Below, in pieces: positions 25,572 through 38,644 of a DNA stretch of 64,000 nucleotides (position 1 is its first letter; each line of letters starts with the position of its first letter). Position numbers and translations under genes: made by a program. The notes beneath the pieces were generated by a model. The model made no database searches and was not told where the DNA came from. It saw nothing but the letters and a program-made list of their open reading frames with translations. The stretch spans positions 54,520,122 to 54,584,121 of the forward strand of contig CM063108.1 in the NCBI GenBank assembly GCA_031841125.1, given 5' to 3'. This DNA is from Acanthococcus lagerstroemiae. Taxonomy: Eukaryota; Arthropoda; Insecta; Hemiptera; Eriococcidae.

Positions 25572-25880
25572 TTGTTGAACCGACTTCAGAAACCCAGTAT
25601 AACTTGCACCATCACCAGCCATAATACATATTGTTCGTCTCACATTACCTACAACAAACGGGCACGGAAATCAAGTTCCTCTGAATTCCAGCACGGAATC
25701 ATTGGAAGCGAAGTTATCGACACAGCAGCCAAAACTCGATCCCTGGTCAACCTAGAAATTCATCTAGTGGTAGACCTCAAGAAAGTCATTCTCAAAAACC
25801 TGTCGCAAAAATGACTGCACGAGTGGTCGCTCAAACGAAATAAACTTATGCTTGCAAACGGAACATAGAAAATTGGACAT

Positions 25881-28222
25881 TAGGAGTGGATCGTCATAGA
25901 TCGGCTAAAAAAATTGGAATTTTTGACCGCGACCTAGTTAAAAAGTTGTCTTTGGTAAAAAAAAAAATTAGTTAAAAATTTTTCCTCGGGGATGTGTCTT
26001 TGAAATTATGTACTATAGGGCCGAAAATTGAATGTTACGCACCGCCTTAAAGATGCAGGTTATGCAAAATTTTTACATAACCTTAATATAATAATATTCA
26101 TCGCGAATTTTATATCAGTTCATATACAAATTTTGCCTATCTATGCAATTGAAGGCGCTAAAGCACTTACAATACTTCGTTGCTTTACAGCACCTTCAGT
26201 ATAGCAGATATGCAAAATTCACGTATAACCTCAACAGTAGTAATACTTGAGATCTACAAAATGAGTTATGTACAAATTTGGCCTATCTGCAATATTGAAG
26301 GGCGCTATAAAGTGACAATTATTGTAAGTGCTTTAGTGTCTTCAATTTCACAGATAGGCAAAATTTGAATATTACCTTTTTTGTTGCTCTTAATTAGTAG
26401 AACTAAAATAATTACATGCAAATCTAGTCTATCTCGCACATTGAAGGTGGTAGTTCATTGAATAAAAGCACTGGTACAAATCAAAACTTCAAAGGAAAAG
26501 GGATATGGGGAGAAGAAATATAACATATTATGAACATCAGTAAAATTAAACAAGTTTCATTTTAAATTAAACATAAAATGAAATACAAAAAAATAAATAA
26601 TAATAATAATAAGGCTAAATTACTCGATTTTTTTTTACTAGATTTTTTAGAATAGCATACATAAACCCATTCGCTTTCTTCGCCACAAACTGTCACTGAT
26701 GCCTCATTGACCAATCGAATCTGCCTTTCCACTGATTGGGCATGGCATAGGAGGGGAAACGGGGAAAACACACAGACAGGTTGGACGCATCCCCGAAGCA
26801 AAAATACTTCAATTCTTTTGTTTGGCCGTTGAATTTATGCAAAAATACTGGTAGTATAGGCTTTTTCCAGTACTCCATATTGCATGCTTATTCACCTGTC
26901 CTGTTATCAAGTTGGTAGTGTATGATAAGGACATGATCATAACTTTGTAATATTATGGTCGTACTAGTGAGTTTTGAGTTTCGTCTTCTATGTCCTACCT
27001 TATAATACCTAGTTTGTCTTCTCTGTTCTCTGCATAATTCGAAATTTTCGTTTTTCGATTACTCCTCATGGTTTTATCATATGATCATTGATTTCATTAA
27101 ATAACAATTCAATTTTCAACTTACACTTTCGGCAATGCAATCGTTGCCGAAAGAATTCAAACGTTCTTAAAAAATTCTGATCTTCGGCGTTTTCAACTAT
27201 CCACTGCATTCAGGCCCATTTCGTACATCAAATTCTGTTATCATACACCACCAACTTGATAACAGGACAGGCGAATAAGTATGCAATTTGAAGTACTGGA
27301 AAAGCCCTGTAGTTTGTTGAACAGTTGAGTTTATCAAATACAGCGCCAAACGTAAGTAACTTTTTAAAGGTCTAGCATAGTATGTAGCATGCATTGCATG
27401 AAATTCGTCATCTTCCGTAAGAAAGCGAGATAACGATAAGATACATTATAACTCCACCAAAGGGAGCAAGCGAATATTATACGAATTTTTGCATAGCCTG
27501 TATATCAGAGAAAGATTTTTTTCAAACATTTTTCCTGACATTGGGTCTAATTTCGTTCCACTTAGATCAAAATCGTAACCCACACCGCTTTTTTCCCCCA
27601 AGTTTTGATTTTTACCAGTACTTTTATTCAATGGTCTACCGCCTTCAATATGCGAGATGGACCAAATTTACACATAACCTCTTTAATAGTATTCATCGCG
27701 AACTTTAAATTAGTTTAGATACAAATTTTGCCTACCGTGAAATTGAAGGCGCTATAAACCAACAAAGCATTGTGAGTGCATTAGCGCCTTCATTATTGCA
27801 GATAGGCAAAATTTGTACATAACTCATTTTGTAGATCTCAAGCATTATTAATGTTTAAGTTATACGTGAATTTTGCATAGCTATCATCCTGAAGGCGCTA
27901 TGAAGCAACAAAGTATTGTAAGTGCTTTAGCGCCTTTAATCTCGCAGATAGGCAAAATTTGAATACGAACCAATTCAAAGTTCGCAGTGAATAATATTAA
28001 AAAGCTCATGTAACAATTTTGCATAACCGCATTTTCAAGGCGCTGCGTAACATTCTATTTTCACCCCTATAGTATACATAAAACATAACTGTAAGGACAA
28101 ATCCCTTCGGAAAAATTTACAAATTTAAGGAAAAAAAATTTCACTCATTTTTTACATTAAAGGCAACTTTTTACCTAGGTCGCGTTAGAAATTTCGAAAA
28201 AAAATTTTGACGATCCACCCTA
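25881..28222. mobile_element. 2342-bp hAT-like element with ~0.5-kb inverted ends
   Basis: Termini are TAGGAGTGGATCGTCA and, reverse-complemented, TAGGGTGGATCGTCA. Flanks TTGGACAT (25873-25880) and CTGGACAC (28223-28230) share 6 of 8 bases. The outer ~500 bp at each side (about 25881-26370 and 27640-28222) are inverted copies. Inside each arm the words GCAGATAGGCAAAATTTG and GGCGCTA.AGCA recur about every 130-150 bp in alternating orientation. No transposase reading frame is present. Confidence 0.75.
26862..27310. repeat. Inner inverted repeat within the hAT-like element
   Basis: About 26862-26935 and 27235-27310 are inverted copies, roughly 75 bp each and mostly identical (CCTGTCCTGTTATCAAGTTGG occurs in one arm and its complement in the other). 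This suggests a second element nested in, or the core of, the larger one. Confidence 0.6.
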
Positions 28223-28490
28223 CTGGACACCATTCATTTAAAAAGCAGGCGGACAAAATAGAACACAGCCGACAGCAAAAATCAGAGCGCTGTTGGGACA
28301 TTCAAAAATAACACACCAACATCTACAAAAAATGCCACCACCAATGCGTGAAAGCTACCCATCAAAAATTATAACCATCCACCACGTACTTACTCACAGA
28401 ATGTCAGAAATACACAGACAGGAGCGAATTTACCGATCTTCAAATCGAAAACTTACCCGACTTAGTTCAATTGATTCATATAAATTATAA

Positions 28491-29019
28491 ATAAATTACG
28501 AAAGATATAATACATTATGTAATTACTATCCAAACTTGCAGGGTATAGCCTATCACTACGGCATAAAGTCCCTAGTTTTAAAAAAAAAAAAAAAAAAAGA
28601 AAAGAAAGAAAAAAAGTCACTTCTAGGGTGAAAAAGGGTTCAATCAAAATTTCAATGTAGATTCAGAATCAGCGCAAAAATTGGCCTAAAACTACTGCAT
28701 CATTACTCCAAAGATACTTATCAAAGTGTAAAATTGGGTCCTATTAAGTATTTAAATGCCATTTAGGGTGCCTGCTCAGAATGACAATCAAAAATTAATT
28801 ACTCGTCTGTGTCCTCATCTACACATAATTTTTGTTGATATACTGGAAAAGGTATACAAATATCACAAGTGACATTCTTTTGCAATAGTAAAATTTTGCT
28901 GATTGTTTTTCCATATCTAGTGATTGTCTTATAATTTTAGAACCGTTTAAACCAATAATTCTATTAGAGTTTCCGTAAGGCTTCTGAACCTAGTTCAAGT
29001 TCATTTAATAAACGATTTC
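28491..29019. other. No gene recognised
   Basis: AT-rich, with an A-rich tract at 28580-28615 that may be the 3' tail of the LINE before it. Confidence 0.4.
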
Positions 29020-29900
29020 TTTTGGACTCTTCCTGCCGTATCCAACACATCTAGAGAAAAGACTCTTCCAGACTTGTTTACAACTATCTTTGAAGATCTT
29101 CTAGACCCATTCATTCAAGTCTATGTCAAGACTGACAGAGGTACTTTGAAAATCGTCAGGTTTGTTTAAGACTCGCCACGATTCGATCTTTTGAATTTCT
29201 TCATACCCACATGTACCACGCATATGTAAACTAAGACCTGTTTACGACAGTCATAAAGAAGTCTTAAATTGAATAATTCGGAAAAACCTCGAAAAATCTC
29301 ACAAGACTACTACTCGTCTGAATAAGTCTTCAAAGAGTTTCGGACAAGTTCAATATTTTGTTTTTATTTAACGACGCTACAACAGCCGCGGTCATACTCG
29401 TCGATGATCGAGTCTCAAAAAGGTGCAATTAAGCTTCGAATAGTCTTGAAAACTTTCACTCAATCGTGTAGTAACGAGTCTAGAAGAACTGGAACAATAG
29501 TTTTGAATACGCCTTAAAAAATCTTAAAGAAAACTAGATTATCGAGGAATCTTTAACAAGTTTGGAAAAGCCTTAAAAAATCTCGAAGTCTTCAACTCGT
29601 CTGGAAGTCTTACTCAAATCTGATACAATCGTAAACGAGTCTCATCAAATATATAAAAAATAACTAAAAGCCCCCCCCCCCAAAAAAAACAACAACAACA
29701 ACAACAACAAACAAAAAAAAACTAAGGCCGTAGTCTTATTTAGTCTTGGAATAGTTTCAAACTAGTCTAGAAGAGTGTTAAACGTGTCTCGGAACACAGT
29801 TGGAAGAGTCATGAAGAATCTAAAACATAGACACAAGATACAAGAATTCTGAAAAAGTCTTAAGGAGCCAAATTAGTCTCGTAAAGTCTCTGAAAGATTC
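29020..29900. repeat. AGTCTT-rich degenerate array, block 3
   Basis: Same irregular word set as the other blocks (GACTCTTCC, AAGTCTTAAA, GAGTCTAGAAGA). At 29671-29720 it holds a poly-C, A8 and (CAA)n microsatellite. Confidence 0.6.
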
Positions 29901-32900
29901 TTAAACAGTATTTCAATTTTTCTAAATTTTCAGTGCTCTCTTGGGGAAACCTAAATATCAATATTTTGTAATGAAATTTAGCACATGATATTTTTACACC
30001 AAAACAGAACTTTGTAGCAGGAACCATCATCGAAATTCAGAAAATAAATCGCATAATCCGTCTTAGTATGCAGCACGCAACACCACAGAACAAGCATTCC
30101 AAAAAATAAAGTGTCACCTCAGTTACCTGATCGAACTTTGTATCCTGGAAGTCAAATGTAGTTGACACAAAGGCACCAAAGTGAAATCGTCCCTGAGAAT
30201 ATTATAGCAATTCAGCAAACGGTAAAATGTATTCAAAACATGTAAAACTCCAAACAGCCACGTCAATTTTCAACTAGACTGCTCCAGTATGATTTCATAT
30301 TTATACTTATAGCGTACTTGCTACGTTACCTATAGAAATACTTGCTGCACCACTGAAGTACCTATTTTAGAAACTAAAAAAAGACTTTATTCGTTTCATC
30401 TTTCTAATCTTATGATCAAATGATCTTGCTTATGCTTAATTATTTTTCCTGAACTTCACTTGGTAAACACCTCACAGTATAGATTGGGCTGATATTTTCC
30501 AGTGAAGGCTGCAACGGTCTGATATTTCCAGAAAGTTGCACACCATCTCGCTTGCCTGTAACCTTTCGAACTACTGGCATTATCTACAACATACGCGTCG
30601 ATTTTCAAAGAGTGCCGAACTTGGCCAACTTGACAAAATCGAGTCCTTAGCAAATTTTTCGAAGTGTTTTCTTTCCTTTTCTATTTCACAAGTAATTTGT
30701 CAGTTGGAAAGCCGGGTTTTCAGTTGGAAAAATTCACATTTTCAGTTGAGTTTCTTCCTCTCTAAAAAAAGTCGCTTCGGCACGTCCCTGACCTTACCGT
30801 GAATAATAAAAATTAAAGAAAGGCTACACTATTCTACAGTATTACGCTAACGAAATCCAGAAATTCGTTGAAAAATCAGCATTTTCCGGTCATCGATAAT
30901 GCCTCTCCTAATACATTAATGCAATCACAAAACAATAATCAACACTAATCTCATGAAACTATCCATTATAAACTTCGTAACAACCAGACATGACGAGCGG
31001 GAAATGGAAGTAAAACTGCGATGCTCTTTTTCTCTATATCTTATCCGGACTTCATGGCTGATTTGAAAATTTCAAGCTCATTTTCTCGCTCTCTCAATAT
31101 TCCGTTCTATATATTTATGTAAAAGAGCGAAGCGCCACTCACCAGTGCTCTTACATGTTCTCAGAGGAGCAGCGAGTCACTCACTCCCACTCATCATCTC
31201 ATCATGTCTGGCGACAACAACCAATTCGATTAAGATACTAATTTTACAGATCGTGTCTCTATCACTTCCCCTCTAGGTACGTTCGGAATTGGCAATCTAT
31301 CAGTTTATTTTCGGAAGATGGCCAATACAAACGAGAAAAAAAAAGTCCTGGAAGTACTGCGCGTCAAAATTCGATTTAATTAAATATCAAAACTTAAAAT
31401 CGTGTAACTAGACTAATTAAACTTAACAACTAGAAAGAATCAAAATAAGTTCTAAAAATAGTATACGAAAACGGGTTACGAAATTTACGAGTAAAATAAA
31501 GGATAAAACTTAACGTTCTGAACGTTGTTATCGCGGCTACAGATGACTCTCATTCTTGGCAGACTATGGCACAAGTTTGCATAAGGACATCAGAATTCTA
31601 GCTCATCAGTATAGTTTAAGTGAGAAGAGTAGATTAATATGTATTTGGTTTTAAGGGGAATATGAAAGCAGCTTCCACCCACACATACTTGTAAGTGAAA
31701 AAAATCACCCTTATAGATAGACAAAATCAAAAGACCAATTACATCTAATTTGTGATTTTAAAATCATGATTTTGAAAATCAACTGGATTTTAGTTTTATT
31801 GATTTTGATATTTAAATTATTTTTTTCCCAAAAATTTTATGAATTTCAATCATTTTTGGAAACATAATTTTTTGATTTTTAAATCGTGACTCCTGAAAGA
31901 TATTAAAATGATTCTAAAATTAGAATTTTCGATCATTCTCGTATTGATTTTTCGTGTATCTCCGCTGTTGGTAATGAAAATTTGAAACAAATAGCACATA
32001 GAAGGCACGACTAAAAGAGTAGGCACTTTTTCTTCCTCATTCATAGCTTCCTAGATATTCGAACGTTCTTCTTTTTCACAATTATAGATATTTAGTACAT
32101 AGTAAAAAAACGCTCTCCTCCTCTTCAACTACGTTACTTTATGAATGACTACGTTTAAAAAATACGACACAATCACAGGAAACAAAAAGGTGAAATGGGT
32201 AGATAATTGTGACCACCTAAAACGAGGGTTTCAATTGAGGCGTCGCTAATACATTTGAAATGAAAGTGTAACAAGCATCCAAGACCAAGGAGTGAGAATC
32301 TCATATTTGAAAACCACAAAACCTTCACAAGAAATAACACAAATGATTTAGCACGATTACAACGCGAACCTAACAATTTTGAACCAAATACGAGGGAACA
32401 AAACCAACTTCTTCCGTTTTTAGAACAACTAATGTCGAGTATTCATCTGCCCATTCAGCAAGAAGGATAGTCGCATAATACATCAATAGCTGCAAATTTC
32501 ATGGTCTCAGACTAACCCACAACAAGCATTCACCTGTCTCATATCATGCAAGAACAATAATAAGTACCCGCAATAAAATGCCTTATAAATGTCTTCGGTT
32601 GTTAAACCATTTCGATGAAAATAAAATGAATAAATAAATTAATTAATATTAAAAAAAAAGAAAAAAAAGATCAAATCGAGTTAGAAACTTGTTAAAAAAA
32701 ATCGAAGTTTGATCTTAAAAAAATAAAACAGCAGCCTTATTCATGTAAACTCGATCACCGAATCACAAAAATTATTAGAGTAAAATGAACGGCCTATGAC
32801 TAAAATCGCTGTATAAATAAGTTAAAACGACCCTTAATTTAAAATTAGGAACAACGAATCTCAGAAAAGCTAACTATTTCTATCAAGAAAATAGTAACCT

Positions 32901-33394
32901 AGGTCATTGATGAAATACACAAATCTCCAGAGACTGAGTTCGAGGAAACCGAAAATGGAAACAGTACATTTGAACTCGCAAAATAGAAAAAAAAAAGGGG
33001 GATCTGGAGATCATATCCATTCCGAACGATTTCCTCAAACCATCTGCGAAATAAATACACGTAATTTCTACAAAACAAGAATCACCAGCCAGTTTCGTTT
33101 TAAATAATTTATCGCCGCACGATCCAAACGAAGTGTGACGAAATCAAGAGCAAGACGGATTTTTTTTTTCTGAACACTGAACTCAGCTTCCCATTCGATA
33201 TTTACAGGTTTTAGTTATTTGAAGACACATCAGAATATGATCAATAACGTTTCACCATTTTCAGTTTATACAAATTCAAAAATGTCTCGATATCGCTAAA
33301 TTTGGTAAACCAAGAACATCGAGGCAAAAACTTTTCAACTGTTGGTAGGCAAGGTCAAGCATACATTACTGGGCTACATCTACACAGGTCCGGT
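29901..33394. other. No gene recognised
   Basis: AT-rich sequence; the short frames on both strands carry no motif. 31740-32000 is especially rich in ATTTT/GATTTT words. Confidence 0.4.
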
Positions 33395-33480
33395 ATTCCA
33401 CTAACAAAGTGCGACGAGGTACGCACGCACTCCCATAATTACGAGTACAATCGTACCTCGTCGCACTTTGTTAGTGGAAT
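33395..33480. repeat. Perfect 29-bp hairpin with 28-nt loop
   Basis: 33395-33423 and 33452-33480 are exact reverse complements over all 29 bases (ATTCCACTAACAAAGTGCGA begins the left arm). Similarity stops sharply at both ends. The 86-nt foldback could be a pre-miRNA-like or hairpin-siRNA source, or the deleted remnant of a foldback transposon. Confidence 0.9.
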
Positions 33481-34069
33481 TTCAGCCCTGGTTCTGAGTT
33501 TCGGAGCCACTCGCCAGAAACCATACGCAATATGGAGGGAGAAATTTGAAGAACTCACTTATCTTACCAACAAGTGAAACATTTAAAAACCACAGCTGGA
33601 CCAATGACAAGAAATCTCAATAACTTTTGGAACCTTCAGTTTAAAAAAGTATGAAACTAATGCAGATCTCATGTTCTTGAAATAATTAATCAGAGCTTCA
33701 ACACGCAGTTATTCAATACACATTCCAAGTCAATGACATCAACTTTGCAGAATTTTCAAAACGTTTGGGTCTCATTCACAGACACTGAGCAGGGGGCACA
33801 GCAGCGATGTATCACTGGAATCTCAAAAGCGCATGATGCTACCAAAAACCTATCTTTTCAAAACAAGAAATATCTTTGTACTTCCATGAAGAAGATCTGT
33901 CGGCATCCCTGGTCCCACTCTCACCCATTCGACTCAGTCGATCAGTCCTTAAATTTATGCAATTCATTAACGATAAAATATCAAACACTAAGCCGTAATA
34001 AACGTGAACAATTTGGTATCATAAGCCGTCAAATGTGTGTTAATGTACCTACAAATGAATATCGCGTAT
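33481..34069. other. CDC6 3' flank
   Basis: Lies downstream of the CDC6 stop (minus strand) and probably includes its 3' UTR. No clear AATAAA on the minus strand was found. A plus-strand frame at 33733-34095 runs antisense into the last CDC6 exon and has no domain. Confidence 0.4.
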
Positions 34070-37000
34070 TCAATTTTCTTCGGCAGCCAAAATAGGTCCA
34101 AATACAGGCATGTTACGTAGTTCTTCAGTCATCTCGGACACACTCCAGTTCATGATAATCTATAAAAAACAACGAAAAAAGCATTAGCTGAGCCACTGTT
34201 CATGCAGCTGTAACTCAAGACCGAGTGGAACAAATTCAAAGGGCTTATTTGTTTCGTTTAGTGATGTTGTTTTATTCCAAAACAGGTTCTGATACAGGGA
34301 GGTGTCAACTTCATTATTAAGAAAAATAAAGTTCTGATAAAATTCTTCCTCAGTGATCACAAAGGATACAACAGGACAGTCACAAAATTGATTTATTTTT
34401 CATCGAATAAATTAAACCAACTGACGACCCCTGTCCTTTCGGCGGCATACACAGGTTTGGTCGAGAGTCGAAGATTTCGACTTTCTAGATCACAACTTTC
34501 AACTCAGTTAGTTTTCAGAAACGGAGGTCAGGGCAACTAATAGACGGGCAAATCGCAGATAAAAAGAAAGCAACACATAAAGACACAGGAATAGAAGACA
34601 AAGAAGACATACAGACTGGCAGATAAGAAGACTGAATAGGAAGAGCTGAAGACAAGACAACTAGAGACAATAGATATACAAAGACACATCACCCAGCAAG
34701 TTAGCCAGATGGATATAAATTGAATAATATAAAACTTACAAAGCTAAAGAGATCCCGGCTCTGGACTCCATGTCTGCCTTGCACAGGACAAAGCCATGAA
34801 GGTCAAGCAAGCTGGAATGGCACCTGGATACTCAGTTGTAGCTCGCAGTTCTTTTCAAATGAGGGATTATCTAACATTTCTTTTCTTACTGATTGGCATG
34901 CTAGTGAGACAGCTGGCTGTTTCTTTTCTTTCGGCCTGTCTCACGAACTGCCTCTCAATTACACTTTCTGACTAGCTGGATTTCACAGCAACATATCTGC
35001 CTAACTTTTTAGATTTTAGGTGAGAAACTGGAGGTCTTTTCGGGGGGGGGGGGAGAAGACGAGAGCGTGACGCGGAAGCCAGGTTTTTATATCAAACAAC
35101 AACAACAAAAACAGAAAATAAACATTAAAAAAATAATGATGCATACCTTATGATCCAAATAGACTGCCGATTTGTCTGACTTCTTTCTAATGATTGAAAA
35201 CACCCCTTCATCTTCAATGAACCGACAAAAGTGTTTAAATTGGTCCAGCGATATAATAGCAAAATTCTTATCCGAACAAACCTTCACAAAGGCGTCGTAC
35301 AGCTAAACAAAGTTTTAAATTACATTCAGCATCACCTCGGTCTAAAAAGGGAGTCCAATTATTGGACAACTGATTCGCAACACCAAATTATCGTTAGATA
35401 TTAGCACGCGATGGCTTCGCATTGTAACTAACCTCTTTTACAAACAGTGTAGTCTTATTGGGTTTTTCGTTCAGGATCCGTAATGCGCAACATATTATCA
35501 GTTTCGGATAAAATACAAAATGATCTATCGAGTCGTTTGTTTTAGTGCTTTTGTAGACCTCATTGATAGTGAAAGGATCGATTTTGCATATTCCATCTAA
35601 ACAAAACGGACATCAAAACAACTGTACTGTGAGAAATCCGATACTATAAAAAACTTAGAATAGTTTTAAAATGAATAACTAACACGCCGTACGGCGAACA
35701 GAGAGTTGCTCATTCTACATCTACGCACTCAGAAAAGATAAAATCGAATGATTTCAGAATCTAGAACTCTGTCAAACAGAGACTTGTATTCACTGTGTGA
35801 TGTGAAAACGAAAAGCCCAAATTTGAAACAAAACGTATAGTAAAATATACCATTACTCTGCGAATGATTCCAATTTCTCACCGCAATCTCAACTCACAAA
35901 CTTTACGTGAACGTTTGCCCATTAACATTCGAAAATACTATTCGAAAATACTTCACATAACTGAAGACTTATCAAGATTTGACAACACAAAATACCAACA
36001 AACCTTCTGACGGATTCTCTAACGCATGGTGAACAGCTTCAGTGGCGACGAATAAAGCCTGTCTAAGGTTTCCAAAAGACGCAGCTTTCGCGGCCAACAA
36101 CTCGACTGCCGTTTCGGAGAATACCAGTTGGTTTTGTTCAACCTAAAACACCAAACACGTAAGAGTCATTAAAGATACGCGAACCATACACTTCACAGAT
36201 TTCATCGGATGTAACAGAAAACTCACAGAATTGAGTCTCGTCGTAAAAATATCTATCATTTCACTCTTATCGTAGGCTCTGAACTCCATCAAAACTGGCA
36301 TAATGGTTCTATTGTACTTCAATAGAGGCAATTTATCAATGAAGTTCTTTCGATTTCCAATGCCGATGAAAGCAATCTGTTGTTTTTTCAATTTTAGTTT
36401 CAGTTCGAACAGCGAATAGAAAAATAAACTGTCACCTCGCGGTATTAACGTGTCAAACTCGTCTAAAATTAATAATCTAGAAACATAATAATTCAATAAG
36501 TATCCAAACAGCGATATTATAAAATAGTATTTCTTATACTAATCAATCATCTCACATACTCTGAAATTAATAATTTGAAAACATTACAATTCCATAAGTA
36601 TCCAAACAGAGATATTAATGTTTCTCATTCTAATCAATCATCTCACATACTCTACGGTCGTACTTCTTAATCACCATAACATGTTTGCAACTCATTATTT
36701 TCTCGAACATGGTAGATTCATAACCGAAGTCGACAAATACATCAGACTCAAATTCGAAAGCTTTCAGAAGCTTACGGTTTGTAAACTAAGTACACTCATC
36801 AGACTAATTCATGTGTACTTACAGCGGCTTTCGTCCAGAATCTATCGATTTAACGACTTCGTCAATGCTCACTTGCTTAGAATTTGAGCTAGATTTCTTA
36901 TTGAATCGGGTAATTATTTCTTTATAAACAGCTGTCAGATTATTCAATGACATACAGTTCATGAATACCGTCTCAAAATTAGCACGTATCTGAGTGACAA

Positions 37001-37582
37001 GAGAAGACGTATTGAATCAAGCGGTTAAAAGAAAGTTAATCAACGTGTGGTACTAAAACAACTTACATATGAATCTTCACACAATAAAGTTACAGTTGCC
37101 GTTTTGCCGTGACCCGGAGAACCGTACATGTAGACTGACATGGACTTCTGGTATTCAATGCACTCTCTCAACAATTCATTCAGCTGATCAATTTGTTTCT
37201 GTCTACCCGGCAATGATGTTGGTACATCGTGGGAAAGAACATCTAACATTTGCCTGACTTCCTCATCTGCAAATTTCCGAAGAAGTAGATACCCGCATTA
37301 ATATACCCTATTAGACGAAATCAGTTACTGAATGCGAGAATACTTACCCAAGGTGAGTGGAACAGATTTCGATGCTGGTGCTGTCGATTTCGTGTTCGAT
37401 TGTTTCCGTTTCGGTGCTGCTGATTTTGGAATAGATGGTCTCGATTTTGATGTTGCTGATTTGGTGACAGACTGTTTCAATGTTGACGTAACTGATTCGA
37501 TGTTAGCATTTTTCGCTTTTAAAACCGCTGATCTGGTATTCTTTGCAACTTTAAAAGGTAACTCTCGTTGTCGCGGCGCCAT
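34070..37582 (-). CDS. CDC6: CDC6, replication licensing AAA+ ATPase (8 exons, 466 aa)
   Basis: CDC6 binds ORC at origins in G1 and, with CDT1, loads the MCM2-7 helicase. Exons (minus strand): 37582-37348, 37266-37067, 36989-36823, 36476-36227, 36142-36004, 35596-35433, 35302-35147, 34159-34070. All introns are GT-AG and the total is 1401 nt in one frame. The protein has a Lys/Ser-rich disordered tail (about 1-80) with an RELPF sequence at residues 6-10 that fits a cyclin-docking RxLxF motif. It then has LPGR (97-100), Walker A GSPGHGKT (127-134), Walker B LILDEFD (202-208), a sensor-1 Asn in GIGN (238-241) and sensor-2 Arg in GNLRQA (308-313). A winged-helix domain fills about 330-466. No SP/TP sites are seen in the tail, which is unusual for CDC6. 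Length is at the short end of the family. ORC1 and ORC4 are the related alternatives, but both are found separately nearby. The model looks intact. Confidence 0.88.
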
Positions 37583-38644
37583 AGGAAGGATTAATCAGAG
37601 CACGTAGCAAAAATGGGTGTTCTGATCACTTATTGTGATTTTAAAACAATAGTCAGTCAATTTAAAATAAGTTTTCGAATGAAAATAAAAGCAAGAAACA
37701 CAAAACGCTAAACGCACTTCGAACACTACAAACTACGACAGAGAGAAACACAATACCAACTTCGCCATTAAGAGGGTGAGAAAGCGCGGGTTTTTACGAC
37801 GACTGGTAGCTTTGTAATCAACAGATGAACAGCTGGCGTTACAACCTTCGGTTACAACTTACAAGTTTCAACGTTTCTACTGGTTCCTCCTCTGTCAGTG
37901 TTGTATCAGAGAGCATTAAAAAAAGCTGAGTCGGAGAACGCTGATAATGAATTACACCTTCGGAAAAGGACCTTAAATTTGATTTCTATAATATCTCTTT
38001 TCTAGGGCATTATGAAATTAATTCTAGCCGTGATTCTAGCCAACTGAAGTGTCGCTAAGTTAGGGGCAAGAATGATTGTTTATCCTTTTCCTGTTATCAT
38101 TCATGTTCCGTTGCCCACAACTTATCACAATAATCAGTTTCCAAAAGCCGCTTAGCCGCTAGGCGCCAGAATTTAGCTATGGTTTAAAACTACGTTCTAT
38201 GTACTCGTTTTCTTTTTTTGTTTTCATCTGTAAAGTCGGCAAATGGCAGTGAAGATAGGATTTCATTCATTTCTTATATCCTGACCGGTTTCAGTTCCTT
38301 CAATCCTGATTTAATATTGCAGTGGTGAGTACCTAATATTTCCCAGAATTTGTGCCTCTGGTACTGCTCGAACCTCGAAGAGCATATCAGTTGATATCCT
38401 ATGCTCGCAAGGGTTTTGTAGCAGAGCATGAACGAGAGTGCATTGTGCCGAGTACCCTCATCACTTCATCGCATTTTCTCCGTCGTGTTCATTCATGTAT
38501 CGAAATCAATCGAATCTTGAACCAGGGCTGATGTGTAATTTGTAGCAGCGTATTAAATTTCTTCGTTCGCAATACATACATTTACGCAGAAAAAAAATTG
38601 ATCTGCTGTACGTTCATGTTCTTGAAAATATTCGTAGATTTACC
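37583..38644. promoter_or_regulatory. Shared divergent CDC6/ORC4 upstream region
   Basis: This 1062-bp gap separates the CDC6 start (minus) from the ORC4 start (plus), so both promoters must lie here unless there are upstream non-coding exons. It contains a GC-rich patch around 37781-37790 (AAAGCGCGGG), loosely like an E2F site but not an exact consensus. No TATA box or repeat was recognised. Co-regulation of the two licensing genes is an inference from layout. Confidence 0.5.

Larger units (their letters stand above)
25572..28490 (+). mobile_element. RNase H-type LINE fragment split by a hAT-like element
   Basis: 25572-25872 encodes the RNase H C-terminus (HGIIGSEVIDTAAKTRSLVN) of an I/R1-type LINE. 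After the 2342-bp insertion, 28231-28490 resumes with the tail domain (ALLGHSKITHQHLQKMPPPM). Stops and a frame shift show it is old. The two halves let the insertion point be read directly. Confidence 0.65.

Noticed and set aside
33733..34095. 120-residue plus-strand frame
   Set aside because: It overlaps the last CDC6 exon in antisense and shows no domain.
37781..37790. E2F site in the CDC6/ORC4 gap
   Set aside because: AAAGCGCGGG departs from the TTTSSCGC consensus; one weak match in 1 kb is not evidence.
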